64,000 bases of DNA from Kitasatospora arboriphila (GCF_000717275.1 NZ_JNYV01000002.1:1302001-1366000), one strand, 5' to 3'. Numbered from the stretch's first letter, positions 1 to 12,931 are shown. Notes: generated from the sequence alone by a model not told the origin. Translations and numbers: made by a program.

Positions 1-416
1 TGCGCCACGGGCTGTCGGACGACCTCGGGTTCTCGGCCGGGGACAGGGCCGAGAACATTCGCCGGGTCGGGCATCTGACCAGGCTCTTCGCCGATGCCGG
101 GGTGGTGGCGATCGCATCGCTGGTGTCGCCGCTGCGCAGTGACCGGGAGATTCCCCGGGCACTGACGGCCGCCGCCGACCTCCCGTTCATCGAAGTCCAT
201 GTGGCCACGCCGCTGGCCGAGTGTGAACGTCGCGATCCGAAGGGGCTCTACGCGAAGGCACGGGCGGGCGAACTCAAGGGGCTCACCGGGATCGACACGC
301 CGTACGAGGCGCCGGAGAACCCGGATCTGGTGATCGATACGACGGGCGCCGATGCCGACGAACTGGTGAGGCAGATCCTGGAGATCCTCGCCGATCGCGA
401 GCACGCAAGCGTCTGA
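1..416 (+). CDS. cysC: adenylylsulfate (APS) kinase, CysC-type, 3' part
   Basis: The open frame enters from the left edge (first full codon at 3) and ends at TGA 414-416, giving the last 137 residues. It begins inside the conserved CysC block that follows the P-loop (RHGLSDDLGFS, then DRAENIRRVGHL) and continues through the GLYAKARAGE-LKGLTGIDTPYE region, ending with NPDLVIDT. The enzyme phosphorylates APS to PAPS in sulfate assimilation. The Walker A motif lies outside the window, so I cannot tell whether this is a stand-alone CysC or the C-terminal domain of a fused CysNC, which is common in actinobacteria. Family identity is secure; gene architecture is not. Confidence 0.9.
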   Translation, partial: RHGLSDDLGFSAGDRAENIRRVGHLTRLFADAGVVAIASLVSPLRSDREIPRALTAAADLPFIEVHVATPLAECERRDPKGLYAKARAGELKGLTGIDTPYEAPENPDLVIDTTGADADELVRQILEILADREHASV

Positions 417-449
417 TCCCCGCCTGCCGGCGAGCTCAGGGTTTGGGGT

Positions 450-1001
450 TCAGGGCACCTCGTCGGTCTTCAGGAGACCGAAGACGACGAGGTCGTGCCT
501 GCGACCGTTCTTGCCCGGTGCTGCCGATCGGAGAACACCCTCCTGGGTGAACCCACATTTGCGGGCGACGGCGCGTGACGCCTTGTTCTCCGTGTAGGCG
601 TCCAGTTCCACCCGGACTGCCCCGATCTGCCAGGAGAACTCGATGAGCAGCCGGGTCGCCCTGGTGGCCACACCGGCGCCGCGTGCCCAGGGGGCCACCG
701 CGTACCCGATCTCGGTCACCGCGTCGTCGTCCTTCGCCCGCAAACCGCACACCCCGAGGAACGCGTCGTCGCGATCGACGATCGCGACGTCGAATCCCGG
801 CCACACCTTGACCGACCGATCCTCGACGAAGTCGCGGGCGTCGGCCTCGGTGTACGGACTCGGAACCACGGTGAACTCGGCCGTCGCATGGTCCTGGCTG
901 GCCGCGAGTACGGCGCCGATGTCGTCGTGCACGAAGGGTCGGAGGGTGATCACCCGATCGGTCAGCGTGGGGATGTGCCGAGGCCAGTCCATGTGTTCCA
1001 C
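450..1001 (-). CDS. GNAT family N-acetyltransferase (RimJ/RimL-like)
   Basis: The 183-residue protein has the layout of the RimJ/RimL branch of GNAT enzymes. The N-terminal TDRVITLRPF strand is followed by the VTEIGYAVAPWARGAGVATRA segment, which is the acetyl-CoA pyrophosphate-binding loop, and then by ENKASRAVARKCGF, the typical helix before the last strand. It probably transfers an acetyl group to an amine of a small molecule or a protein N-terminus; the substrate cannot be read from sequence. It is convergent with cysC and divergent from the membrane protein at 1110. An in-frame Met four residues in (MDWPRH) is an alternative start. Confidence 0.85.
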   Translation of the reverse strand: MEHMDWPRHIPTLTDRVITLRPFVHDDIGAVLAASQDHATAEFTVVPSPYTEADARDFVEDRSVKVWPGFDVAIVDRDDAFLGVCGLRAKDDDAVTEIGYAVAPWARGAGVATRATRLLIEFSWQIGAVRVELDAYTENKASRAVARKCGFTQEGVLRSAAPGKNGRRHDLVVFGLLKTDEVP

Positions 1002-1109
1002 GGTAGTGGTGAGTGGCGGGGGCGCGGCGCCTCACGGACCTCCACTAAGGTGCAGAAGCAACGTCCCCGGCCGTCTTGCCGGCCGCCCCAGCCAACGAAA
1101 AGGGAATGC

Positions 1110-4069
<2,960 letters not shown>

Positions 4070-4106
4070 CTCCCCGGCCGGGCCCCTGGGCCGCCGGTGG
4101 GTGAGG

Positions 4107-5194
<1,088 letters not shown>

Positions 5195-6070
5195 ATGCGC
5201 GGAATCATCCTTGCGGGGGGCACCGGAAGTCGGCTGCATCCCATCACGCAAGGCGTCAGCAAACAACTCGTCCCCGTTTATGACAAGCCGATGATCTACT
5301 ATCCGCTGACCACGTTGATGCTGGCGGGTATCCGCGAGATCCTGGTGATCACCACGCCGCACGACTCGTCTGCGTTTCAGAACCTCCTGGGGGATGGCAG
5401 TCAATTCGGGATCTCGATCACGTACAAGGTGCAGGAGAGTCCGGACGGGTTGGCACAGGCGTTTGTTCTGGGTGCTGATCACATCGGGTCGGAGTCGGTG
5501 GCGCTGGTCCTCGGCGACAACATCTTCTACGGACCCGGGCTGGGCTCGCAGCTCAACCGGTTCCACAACATCGAGGGTGGCGCGGTGTTCGCCTACTGGG
5601 TCCGCAATCCCGAGGCCTACGGGGTGGTGGATTTCAACGGCGACGGCAAGGCCATCGACCTGCAGGAGAAGCCGGAGCACCCTCGGTCCAACTTCGCGAT
5701 CCCGGGCCTGTACTTCTATGACAACAACGTCGTGGAGATCGCATCGGGGCTGCAGCCGAGTGCCCGTGGCGAGTACGAGATCACCGACGTCAACCGGGCA
5801 TACCTCGACAAGGGCCTGCTGCACGTCGAGGTGCTGCCCCGTGGCACCGCGTGGCTCGACACCGGAACCTTCGACTCACTGCTGGACGCCGGCAACTTCG
5901 TCCGCACCGTCGAAGAACGCCAGGGCCTGAAAATTGCTGTGCCGGAAGAGGTTGCCTGGCGGCGCGGCTTCATCGACGACGAGCAGTTGCGGGCTCGCGC
6001 CCAGACCTTGCTCAAGTCGGGATACGGGACGTACCTGATCGACCTCCTCGAACGCGGCAAGGAACTGTAG
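5195..6070 (+). CDS. rmlA: glucose-1-phosphate thymidylyltransferase
   Basis: RmlA joins dTTP and glucose-1-phosphate to make dTDP-glucose, the first step of dTDP-rhamnose synthesis. The 291-residue protein has the nucleotidyltransferase loop [14 protein letters not shown] at its N-terminus, [17 protein letters not shown] (substrate lysine region), and the metal/sugar segment VLGDNIFYG; all are diagnostic of RmlA. ATG 5195 is preferred over an upstream in-frame GTG (5186) because it places the conserved MRGIILAGG at the N-terminus. It is followed 5 nt later by rmlC. Confidence 0.97.
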   Translation: MRGIILAGGTGSRLHPITQGVSKQLVPVYDKPMIYYPLTTLMLAGIREILVITTPHDSSAFQNLLGDGSQFGISITYKVQESPDGLAQAFVLGADHIGSESVALVLGDNIFYGPGLGSQLNRFHNIEGGAVFAYWVRNPEAYGVVDFNGDGKAIDLQEKPEHPRSNFAIPGLYFYDNNVVEIASGLQPSARGEYEITDVNRAYLDKGLLHVEVLPRGTAWLDTGTFDSLLDAGNFVRTVEERQGLKIAVPEEVAWRRGFIDDEQLRARAQTLLKSGYGTYLIDLLERGKEL

Positions 6071-6075
6071 AGAAC

Positions 6076-6693
6076 ATGCTGATCGAACCCCTGTCCATCG
6101 ATGGCGCCTGGGAGATCACCCCGAAGAAGTTGGGCGACCCGCGTGGCCTTTTCATGGAGGCATTCCGCGGTGACCTGCTGGCGGAGGTGATCGGGCATCC
6201 CTTCGACCTCCAGCAGGCCAATCTCTCGGTGTCGGCCGCAGGTGTGCTGCGCGGGGTGCATTTCGCCGATGTGCCACCGGGACAGGCGAAGTACGTCAGC
6301 TGCCCCAAGGGGGCGATCTTCGACGTGGTGGTGGACATCCGCGTCGGCTCACCGACATTCGGTGCCTGGGACGGCGCACTGCTCGACGACGTCGACCGCA
6401 GGGCGCTCTACATCGGAGAAGGACTGGGGCACGCGTTTGTGGCGCTCGAGGACAACTCCGTTGTCACCTATCTGTGCTCGACCGGATACAACCCCGCCGG
6501 TGAACACGGCATCAACCCGTTGGACCCAGCCATCGGCATCGAGTTCCCCACCTCGGCCCGCGACGGCTCGGATCTCACTTTCACCCTGTCGGACAAGGAC
6601 ACTGCCGCGCCGACGCTCGCCGAAGCCGAGGCGAGTGGCCTGCTTCCCGAGTACACCGACGTCATCGGCTACATCCGTGGTCTCACCACCTGA
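6076..6693 (+). CDS. rmlC: dTDP-4-dehydrorhamnose 3,5-epimerase
   Basis: RmlC epimerises carbons 3 and 5 of dTDP-4-keto-6-deoxyglucose. The 205-residue cupin has the family hallmarks: FxQ-type segment DLQQANLSVSAAGVLRG, catalytic His62 in RGVHF, then PGQAKYVSCPKGAIFDVVVD and IGEGLGHAFVALED. Start ATG 6076 lies 5 nt after the rmlA stop. Together with rmlA and the divergent rmlB it leaves only rmlD to be found elsewhere. It converges on the ABC transporter operon, with only 5 nt between the two stops. Confidence 0.95.
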   Translation: MLIEPLSIDGAWEITPKKLGDPRGLFMEAFRGDLLAEVIGHPFDLQQANLSVSAAGVLRGVHFADVPPGQAKYVSCPKGAIFDVVVDIRVGSPTFGAWDGALLDDVDRRALYIGEGLGHAFVALEDNSVVTYLCSTGYNPAGEHGINPLDPAIGIEFPTSARDGSDLTFTLSDKDTAAPTLAEAEASGLLPEYTDVIGYIRGLTT

Positions 6694-6698
6694 GTGAT

Positions 6699-7313
6699 TC
6701 AGGAGACGCCGGGACCGGGCAGTGTGGTGATCGTCGAGCACATCTGCTCGACCAGCGTGTGGTCGTGACTGACCAAAGCCATGCCCACCCCGTCTGCGGC
6801 AATGGATCTCAACAGCGACGCCACGTCGGCGGCGGCGATGGGGTCGAGCATGGCGGTGGGCTCGTCGCAGAGCAGGTACGTCGGCTCTTGGACAAGCACC
6901 CTGGCAAGACAGGCGCGTTGAAGCTGGCCGTCGCTGACCTGTGATGGGAAGCGGCCCAACAGCTCCGGGTCCAGCCCGGTGCGTGCGGCGTGGCTGACCG
7001 GGTCGACCGGACGCCGCATGATGTCGGCGGGTTCGCGAATGATCTGCGACAACGTCCACCGGGGATTGCAGACCAATCGCGGGTGCTGATCGATCATCGC
7101 GACCGATCCGCGAGGCGCACGGGCTTTGCCGGCGAACCGCACCACGCCTGCATCGGGTGGGCGGATGCCGGCGAGAATCTGCAGCAGCGTGGTCTTCCCG
7201 CTGCCCGAGCGCCCGATGATCCCGCTGACACAGCCGGGCGCAACGTCGAAGTTGATGTCGCGCAACACCGTGGCGCCGCCGAACCGCACCCCGATGGCAC
7301 GGGCGGTGATCAC
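6699..7313 (-). CDS. ABC importer ATP-binding protein (DppF/NikE position)
   Basis: This is the last gene of a five-gene importer operon. The 204-residue nucleotide-binding subunit is short for the Dpp/Nik family (usually 250-320). It has Walker A GRSGSGKT, Walker B YLLCDEPT and a switch His (LVSHDH). The signature is VSDGQLQ, where the second residue of the canonical LSGGQ is kept and the third is Asp, a conservative deviation seen in some functional ATPases. The C-terminal oligopeptide-type extension is missing. Its ATG overlaps the stop of the preceding ATPase by 4 nt (ATGA), so the pair is translationally coupled. Confidence 0.88.
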   Translation of the reverse strand: MITARAIGVRFGGATVLRDINFDVAPGCVSGIIGRSGSGKTTLLQILAGIRPPDAGVVRFAGKARAPRGSVAMIDQHPRLVCNPRWTLSQIIREPADIMRRPVDPVSHAARTGLDPELLGRFPSQVSDGQLQRACLARVLVQEPTYLLCDEPTAMLDPIAAADVASLLRSIAADGVGMALVSHDHTLVEQMCSTITTLPGPGVS

Positions 7314-8077
7314 CGGGATACCCCCGTGAACAGTTTCTGCGTGTGTTCATCGGCTGTTTGCCGGACACGGTGTGGGGAGTCTTGCGCGACGATCCGTCCC
7401 CGCCGCATCACGGCGAGGGAGTCGCAGACGCCCGACGCGATCAGCGATGCGATGTCGTGGGTGATGACCAGGACGGCGGCACCGCCATCGGCGATGCTGC
7501 GCAGCAATGTCCAGACCATCTCGGCGAGCTCGGTGTCGAGTGCGGACGTCGGCTCGTCGGCGAGCAGCACGGCCGGTCGGCCGGCGAGCGCAGCTGCAAT
7601 CGCGGCGCGCTGCACCATCCCGCCCGACAACTGATGTGGGAACAGTTCGAGGGCGTCGTCGGGCAGCCCTGCCAGCGCAGCCAATTCGATTGCACTGCGG
7701 TCACTGTCGAGTGCCTGAACCACTTCGGCAATCTGCGATCCGATGGTGCGGACGGGGGTGAACGACGTCGCCGGAGACTGCGGGACCAGGCCGACGGCAT
7801 GTCCTCGGAGTCCCCGCCACGTCTTCTCGTCCGCGTCGGTCACCTCGTGGCCCGCCACGTGCAACCGTCCCCGAGTTGTGGACCCCGGTGGCAGCAGCCC
7901 GCACAGTGCAAGCGCCACCAGCGATTTGCCGCATCCCGACTCACCGACCAGTGCGGTCACCGCGCCGGCCGCGACGTCCAGGTCGACGCCGTCGAGGCCG
8001 GTGACCGTCGCGACTTCCCGCTCACGGGTCGCGATGCGAACGCCGAATCCATCCAGCCGGGCAGCCATGTCGGTCAC
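7310..8077 (-). CDS. ABC importer ATP-binding protein (DppD/NikD position)
   Basis: The 255-residue ATPase partners the one encoded downstream to energise the two permeases. It has Walker A GESGCGKS, a Q-loop in VGLVPQSPATSF typical of the Dpp/Opp/Nik group, signature LSGGMVQR, Walker B VLLADEPTSALD and switch His ITHD. I start it at GTG 8077 because this overlaps the permease stop as GTGA and has GAGGT 8 nt upstream; GTG 8080 and ATG 8068 are alternatives. The frame is open further upstream but that is within the permease gene. Confidence 0.9.
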   Translation of the reverse strand: MTDMAARLDGFGVRIATREREVATVTGLDGVDLDVAAGAVTALVGESGCGKSLVALALCGLLPPGSTTRGRLHVAGHEVTDADEKTWRGLRGHAVGLVPQSPATSFTPVRTIGSQIAEVVQALDSDRSAIELAALAGLPDDALELFPHQLSGGMVQRAAIAAALAGRPAVLLADEPTSALDTELAEMVWTLLRSIADGGAAVLVITHDIASLIASGVCDSLAVMRRGRIVAQDSPHRVRQTADEHTQKLFTGVSR

Positions 8078-8895
8078 CACACCTGACCTCCTGGTGGCTG
8101 GAGTCGTCGACGCAATCCGGAACCTCCGGCGGCGACTGCCAGTGCGGTGACAAGAAGTGCCGATGCTGGGACCACCAACGTCCACCACGCGCCCAACATC
8201 ACGTCACCGCGGGACTGGCCGAGCAGCGTGCCCAGGCTGGGGCGGTCGGGCGAGAGTCCCACGCCGAGAAAGGACAGCGTGGACTCGTGCCACACCGCGT
8301 GGGGTAGCAGCATCACCATCGCCACAAGTGCTTGCCCGCCAACGGCGGGCAGGAGGTGGTGTCGTCCCACGAACCAGCGAGACGCCCCGGCGAGTCGAGC
8401 CGACCGTACCCACCCTGCTTCGGCCCCCGACCGTAATTCCGCCCGGACCACCCGCGCGACCGCAGGCCAGTGGGTCAAGCCGATCGAGGCGATGATCGCC
8501 AGTGGTTCGCCGCGCCACATCGCGGCGATCACGATGCCGATCACCAGATGCGGCAAAGCATTCACCCCGTCAACCACGCGCATCACGACGGCATCGACCC
8601 AGCCGCCGGCCGCCACCGAGCCCACCCCGATCAGCACGCCGAGCCCGGTGGCCACCACCGCACACACCGCTGCCATCGTCAGCGAGATGCGCAGGCCCTC
8701 GGCTGTGCGGGTGAGCAGGTCGTACCCCGAATGGTCGGTACCGCCCAGGTGGCCGATGCCCGGCGCCCGCAACGCCTCACCGAAGTCCGCGACCGGTGAA
8801 CCGTAGAGCAGGGGAATCACCACGGCCGACGTCGCGATGAGGATCAACAACAACCACGGCCACTGTCGGCGAAGCGGTGTCGCGTATGAGGCCAT
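8074..8895 (-). CDS. ABC importer permease (DppC/NikC type)
   Basis: The 273-residue polytopic protein is the second permease. It begins with a basic N-terminus and TM1 (WPWLLLILIATSAVVIP), carries the short periplasmic segment GTDHSGYDLLTRTAEGLRIS typical of DppC (compare GTDxxGRDxxSR), and contains the EAA-loop region GASRWFVGRHHLLPAVG that docks onto the ATPases. The ATG at 8895 gives a normal N-terminus; a GTG at 8901 would overlap the upstream stop as GTGA. Confidence 0.9.
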   Translation of the reverse strand: MASYATPLRRQWPWLLLILIATSAVVIPLLYGSPVADFGEALRAPGIGHLGGTDHSGYDLLTRTAEGLRISLTMAAVCAVVATGLGVLIGVGSVAAGGWVDAVVMRVVDGVNALPHLVIGIVIAAMWRGEPLAIIASIGLTHWPAVARVVRAELRSGAEAGWVRSARLAGASRWFVGRHHLLPAVGGQALVAMVMLLPHAVWHESTLSFLGVGLSPDRPSLGTLLGQSRGDVMLGAWWTLVVPASALLVTALAVAAGGSGLRRRLQPPGGQVW

Positions 8896-8897
8896 GG

Positions 8898-9893
8898 TCA
8901 CGACATCGCACCGATTCGTGGGTCGATGGCCGTCGCCGCGGCATCTGCCGCTGCCGAGCCCAGCAACACGGCAAACGCCGCGCCGACCGTCAATGCCGCC
9001 AGTAGCGGAAAGTCCAGCGCCACCGCGGAGTCCACGAGCACCGATGCCAGTCCCGGCCAGCCGAAGACGGTTTCCACGATGGCGGCTCCGGCGATCACCT
9101 CCGGCAGCCGGGTGCCCAGTAAGGCCAGGGTAGGTGCCACGGATGTCGGCAGGATGTGGCCGCGCAGCAGTGCCCACCCGTGCAGACCCCGAGCCCTCGC
9201 CGCGCGCACCGCGTCCGACGACGACGCCTCGACCACGGCCGTCCGCGTGGTCAGCAGCAGCCAGGGGATCTGCGAGATGGTCAGCGCGACAAAGGGAAGA
9301 AATCCGTGGGTGAGGATTCCCCGGGCGGTGTACGGATCGCCGGGAGCGGCTGCCCCCGACGTGGGGAACCACCCCAACGACACCGCGACCACCGACACCA
9401 ATACCAGCGACACCACAAAGGGGGGTACCGCGGCCAACGCCGCAGACAACGCTGAACACGTCTGGTCGAGTGGTCCGCCGCGGCGCATCCCGGCAAGAGT
9501 GCCCACCAGGGTCCCTATCAGCGCGGAAGCAACCATCGCGGCGAGTGACAAGCCGAGGGTGAACGGCAGCCGCTCGGTGAGAACGGTTGACACCGGCAAT
9601 GATTGGGTGGACGACCATCCGAGGTCACCCTGGCACAGCTCGGTGAACCACCGCCACCAGGCGGTGTACCAGGAGCCGTCGGTGTTGTATGCCTCACGCA
9701 CTGCGGTCCGCTGGGACAGGGTGGCGGATTGATATCCATCACCGAGGTAGACGGTCAGGGGGTCCAGCGGCGAGAGGGACGCGATGAAGAAGATCGCCGC
9801 CGACACGGCCAGCGTCACGGGCAGGGCGACCACCGCCCGTACGCCGAGAAGGCGAACTGCCGGTGCGAGTCTCGACCGGGTGACAGCGTTCAT
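8898..9893 (-). CDS. ABC importer permease (DppB/NikB type)
   Basis: The 331-residue membrane protein is the first permease of the importer. It shows the DppB layout: TM1 near residues 12-40, a long periplasmic stretch with QRTAVREAYNTDGSW and CQGDLGWS (the family's GDLG motif), then five more TMs and an EAA loop (ARARGLHGWALLRGHILP). ATG 9893 overlaps the stop of the binding-protein gene as ATGA, which decides the start over an upstream in-frame ATG at 9977. Confidence 0.9.
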   Translation of the reverse strand: MNAVTRSRLAPAVRLLGVRAVVALPVTLAVSAAIFFIASLSPLDPLTVYLGDGYQSATLSQRTAVREAYNTDGSWYTAWWRWFTELCQGDLGWSSTQSLPVSTVLTERLPFTLGLSLAAMVASALIGTLVGTLAGMRRGGPLDQTCSALSAALAAVPPFVVSLVLVSVVAVSLGWFPTSGAAAPGDPYTARGILTHGFLPFVALTISQIPWLLLTTRTAVVEASSSDAVRAARARGLHGWALLRGHILPTSVAPTLALLGTRLPEVIAGAAIVETVFGWPGLASVLVDSAVALDFPLLAALTVGAAFAVLLGSAAADAAATAIDPRIGAMS

Positions 9894-11476
9894 CGGGTCC
9901 ACCCGGCGACATGCCACCAGGGTCCCCAGGAGACCCCGTGGGAATGTGGTTCGAGGATCGGTGGGGTCTGGTCCCATCCGAGATCGCGGTAGGCGTAGGT
10001 GTGGTCGAGGAAGGCCAGGAACACGTACGACGGCTCAGAGATGTAACGTTGCTGCACTTCTCGATATCTTGCGGCTGTTTCGGGTGACGGCCCGGCCGAC
10101 CGCGCCTCGTCGAGCAATCGATCCACACCCGGGGGAGTGAGGTTGCCCGGGTTCGCATACGGGGATGAGTCCGAAACCCGAGTGTGCAGCGTGTCGTACA
10201 CCTGAGAGTCGATGCTGTAGGGGGTCTCGCCTCCGCCGAGGAGTACCGCCGCGGTGTCCAATCTGGTGTCGATCTCGTCCCAGCTCGTGCCTCGTGTCCG
10301 CACCTCCACGCCGAGCGGCGCCATTGCCGCGGCGAAAGCTGTTGAGAGATCACGGCGCAGGCTGTCCTGCGCGTTGTAGAGGAGATCGAAACGGGCTGTG
10401 CTGCCGTCTTTCTGTCGCACGCCGTCGGTGCCCATCCGCCAGCCCGCGCGGTCGAGCATGGCTGCGGCGCTGTCGACATCGTGGGGGAACTGAGCTCTGG
10501 GATCGTAGGCGTCGCCGTACACGTCGGCGATAGGTGTGCTCGCAGGCCGACCGTGGCCTGCCAGTACGTCGTCGATCATGGTCTGCCGATCGACGCCGAC
10601 ATTCATCGCCGTCCGCGCAACCGGGTCGGCGGTGAAAAAGTTGTTGCGCGGCAGCGACACTCCGCGCCAGTCCGCCGATGCGACCCCGATGGTCGTGATT
10701 CCTTCGCGACCGGCGACCGCGCCGAGCAACCCGGGCGGCAGGCTTGCGCCGTCGACCTCGCCGGCGACGATGCGCTGGGCGCGGGTGTTGTCGTCGGGAG
10801 TATGGGTGAACACCAGCGAACGCACGTGTGGCCGAGGGCCCCAGTAGTCGTCGCGCGCGGTGAACACGGCTTGGTCCGGACGCAGGCTCGTCAGTTCGTA
10901 GGGGCCGGTACCAACGGGTTCGGTGTTCAGCGCCCAGTCGGCAACGGGTGCCTGCTCGATCCGTTCCGACGGCGCGATCCCCAGCAGCAGGTGAGGTGAC
11001 GGGTCGGCGTCGTTGGCCATCGTGACGACCACGGCGTCGGCACCGTCGGCGCGGATGTCGGTGATCGGGCGGAAGTGGGACGCGATCTCGGAGGCGACCA
11101 GTGGGTTGGCCACCGCTTTGTACGTCGCGACGACATCGGCGGAGTCCAGCGACGATCCGTCGGCGAACGTGACGCCCGGCCGCAGCTGCATTCGCCACTG
11201 CCGCTCGCCGAGGGGCACCGGCGCCGCGACCGCCAGCGCCGGAACCAGATCGGGCAGCGCGGTGTCGGTGTCGGACGCTGGGCGCAGCAGGCCGTCGTAC
11301 AGGGGGGACACACCGAGTTCGCCGTAGCCTGCAACAGGGTTGTATCCACCGAGTTCCTGGCTCTCGGCCAGCACGATGCGGTCTGAGCGATCTTCGCTCG
11401 GCGACACACATCCGGCCGCAACCGATACCACACAGACGAGAGCCAGGAACAGAGGCATTCGACGAATGCGTGGCAC
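9890..11476 (-). CDS. ABC importer solute-binding lipoprotein (SBP_bac_5)
   Basis: This 528-residue protein is the extracytoplasmic receptor of the importer. It has a lipoprotein signal (basic MPRIRRMPLF, hydrophobic core, lipobox VAAGC) and the body of the peptide/nickel/opine binding family: WRMQLRPGVTFADG, SADVVATYKAV, GTGPYELTSL and the ARTAMNVGVDRQTMIDDV segment. The C-terminus contains EPHSHGVSWGPWWHVAGW, a short His/Trp-rich stretch. Family members bind peptides, nickel or metal chelates. Co-regulation with an ArsR sensor suggests a metal or metal-ligand complex (inference). The start is GTG 11476, preceded by gagggag. Confidence 0.9.
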   Translation of the reverse strand: MPRIRRMPLFLALVCVVSVAAGCVSPSEDRSDRIVLAESQELGGYNPVAGYGELGVSPLYDGLLRPASDTDTALPDLVPALAVAAPVPLGERQWRMQLRPGVTFADGSSLDSADVVATYKAVANPLVASEIASHFRPITDIRADGADAVVVTMANDADPSPHLLLGIAPSERIEQAPVADWALNTEPVGTGPYELTSLRPDQAVFTARDDYWGPRPHVRSLVFTHTPDDNTRAQRIVAGEVDGASLPPGLLGAVAGREGITTIGVASADWRGVSLPRNNFFTADPVARTAMNVGVDRQTMIDDVLAGHGRPASTPIADVYGDAYDPRAQFPHDVDSAAAMLDRAGWRMGTDGVRQKDGSTARFDLLYNAQDSLRRDLSTAFAAAMAPLGVEVRTRGTSWDEIDTRLDTAAVLLGGGETPYSIDSQVYDTLHTRVSDSSPYANPGNLTPPGVDRLLDEARSAGPSPETAARYREVQQRYISEPSYVFLAFLDHTYAYRDLGWDQTPPILEPHSHGVSWGPWWHVAGWTR

Positions 11477-11499
11477 CGATCGACTCCCTCGCCCACAAC

Positions 11500-11519
11500 A
11501 TGTGTCTGCACAGACACAT
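11500..11519. promoter_or_regulatory. candidate ArsR operator (9-2-9 palindrome)
   Basis: ATGTGTCTG-CA-CAGACACAT is a perfect inverted repeat in the 104-bp gap between the divergent importer and arsR genes. Position and symmetry fit an ArsR/SmtB-family operator that represses both transcripts. Binding by the adjacent ArsR is inferred. Confidence 0.7.
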
Positions 11520-11580
11520 TTACGTGCCGTAGCCTAACACCGACGAGACGGGGCAGCAGCACGAGAGCGTGGGGGCGGAC

Positions 11581-11877
11581 ATGGGCGACCACGAGCACAC
11601 CGATATCGACAGTTGGGCCAAACGCTTTGCGCTGCTGTCCGATTCCACCCGACTACGACTGATCACGCACATGCACGAACACCCGGACGCAACGGTCAGT
11701 GAACTCGCCGCGGCCGCACGGATCACCGAGAACGCGGCCTCGCAGTCGTTGCGCGCCCTACGTGCACAGGGCTGGGTGACCACCACCAAAGCAGGTCGGA
11801 CTGTGCATTACCGAGTGGTCGCCGACGCCATCGTCCACCGGATCCTGCACGACGTGATGGGCGCGCACCATCACTAG
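11581..11877 (+). CDS. ArsR/SmtB-family regulator, probable metal sensor
   Basis: The 98-residue winged-helix protein has the ArsR core: LSDSTRLRLITHM (helix 1-2), ATVSELAAAARITENAASQSLRALRAQGWV (helix-turn-helix) and VHYRVV (wing). Its last helix is DAIVHRILHDVMGAHHH. In CzrA/NmtR-type sensors the alpha-5 helix carries D-x-H plus H-x2-H metal ligands; here Asp and several His occur with similar spacing, which supports zinc, nickel or cobalt sensing (inference). ATG 11581 is chosen; an in-frame GTG at 11569 is possible. The gene is divergent from the importer and its stop overlaps the DUF2304 gene end by 4 nt. Confidence 0.88.
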   Translation: MGDHEHTDIDSWAKRFALLSDSTRLRLITHMHEHPDATVSELAAAARITENAASQSLRALRAQGWVTTTKAGRTVHYRVVADAIVHRILHDVMGAHHH

Positions 11878-12239
11878 GACGGGTCGTCGCCGGGTTCGGC
11901 CTTCCGGTTCTCCAGCGCGGCATTCTGCAAAGCGATGGCCCGGGCGAGGCGTGCGTACTTCACTTCCAGTTCGCGAAACCGCAGATAGGTTCCGATGGTG
12001 GTGAACGCGAAAGCCACCACCAGGCAATAGAGCACCAGGTCGGTACCACGGCCGACGCCCACCCATCCGGCGATGACGGTGAGGTCGTCGGGCCGCAGCA
12101 AGGCGTACACACCGAAGGCCAGGAATCCGACAAACGCGATCTTCACCCAGGCCGAGGCCTTGGCGTTGCCGCGCTGGGTGATGAAGTATCCGACCAACGC
12201 GATGACAAACAGGATCAGGATGATCTGAATGGCCAGCAT
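11874..12239 (-). CDS. DUF2304 small membrane protein
   Basis: The 121-residue protein has three hydrophobic segments (about 1-20, 32-50, 62-85) and a charged C-terminal helix (RFRELEVKYARLARAIALQNAALE), matching the DUF2304 family. These proteins are typically encoded next to a dolichol-phosphate-mannose-type GT2, as here with a 2-nt gap, and are thought to anchor or assist it (inference from context). ATG 12239 is the natural start. Confidence 0.85.
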   Translation of the reverse strand: MLAIQIILILFVIALVGYFITQRGNAKASAWVKIAFVGFLAFGVYALLRPDDLTVIAGWVGVGRGTDLVLYCLVVAFAFTTIGTYLRFRELEVKYARLARAIALQNAALENRKAEPGDDPS

Positions 12240-12241
12240 GA

Positions 12242-12931
12242 TTACCGCCTCATCCGGCCGTGAAGCAGGCCATCGGTCAAGATGTTCACACCGTTGAGCA
12301 GCGACTGACCTTTGGCCATGGAGTATTCGGTGTACAGGATGGTGACCGGTTGTTCGGCGACCCGCCACTGATGATGGTCGATGAGTGCGACGAACTCCGA
12401 CGCGTGGCTCATCCCGTTCATGATCAGGTCGAGTTGTGCGGCCACCGTGGCGTTGAAGACCCGAAGACCGTTGTGAGCATCGGTCAGACCCAACCTTCGG
12501 GTACGCGGGCTGAGAAACACTATGGTGCGCAGCGCCATCCGTTTGACCACCGGGACGCTCTTGCTCCGGTCGTCGGCGAATCGGGTGCCGATGACCATGT
12601 CCAGGGGCTCGGATCGCAGGCGGTCCAGCATGGCCACCACGTCGTCCACCTGGTGTTGGCCATCGGCATCGAAGGTCACAAAATACTTGGCGCCCGGCTG
12701 AGAACGCGCGTACTCCACGCCGGTCTGAATGGCCGCGCCCTGACCGAGATTGACCGGATGTCGCACCAGATGTACTCCGGCAGCGAGTATTTCGTCGGCA
12801 GAGCCGTCTTTGCTGCCGTCATCGACACAGACGATGTTCGGGAAGGTCCGTTTTGCCGCGCCGGCCACCGATCGGATGACCGGAGCTTCATTGAAGACGG
12901 GAACGATCAGCCACACATCTGAATTGCCCAC
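12242..12931 (-). CDS. family 2 glycosyltransferase (polyprenyl-phosphate type)
   Basis: The 229-residue GT-A enzyme has VPVFNEAPVI at the N-terminus, the UDP-sugar DDGSKDGS motif, VNLGQGAAIQTG and the metal-binding FDADGQHQ. These are characteristic of dolichol-phosphate mannose synthase-like GT2 enzymes. It lacks a C-terminal TM domain, consistent with relying on the DUF2304 partner encoded 2 nt downstream. It probably loads a sugar onto a polyprenyl phosphate carrier. The start is GTG 12931. Confidence 0.88.
   Translation of the reverse strand: MGNSDVWLIVPVFNEAPVIRSVAGAAKRTFPNIVCVDDGSKDGSADEILAAGVHLVRHPVNLGQGAAIQTGVEYARSQPGAKYFVTFDADGQHQVDDVVAMLDRLRSEPLDMVIGTRFADDRSKSVPVVKRMALRTIVFLSPRTRRLGLTDAHNGLRVFNATVAAQLDLIMNGMSHASEFVALIDHHQWRVAEQPVTILYTEYSMAKGQSLLNGVNILTDGLLHGRMRR

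Noticed and set aside
888..1109. 5' extension of the membrane-protein frame
   Set aside because: The extra 74 residues are hydrophilic, antisense to the GNAT gene, and the ATG at 1110 has its own ribosome-binding site.
4070..4106. GC-rich inverted segments between the epimerase and rmlB genes
   Set aside because: Short self-complementary GGCC/CCGG runs occur by chance at this GC content; no clear single hairpin can be defended.
11525..11543. Partial iron-box match (TAGCCTAAC) beside arsR
   Set aside because: Only about 10 of 19 consensus positions match and the sequence is better read as a -10-like element.
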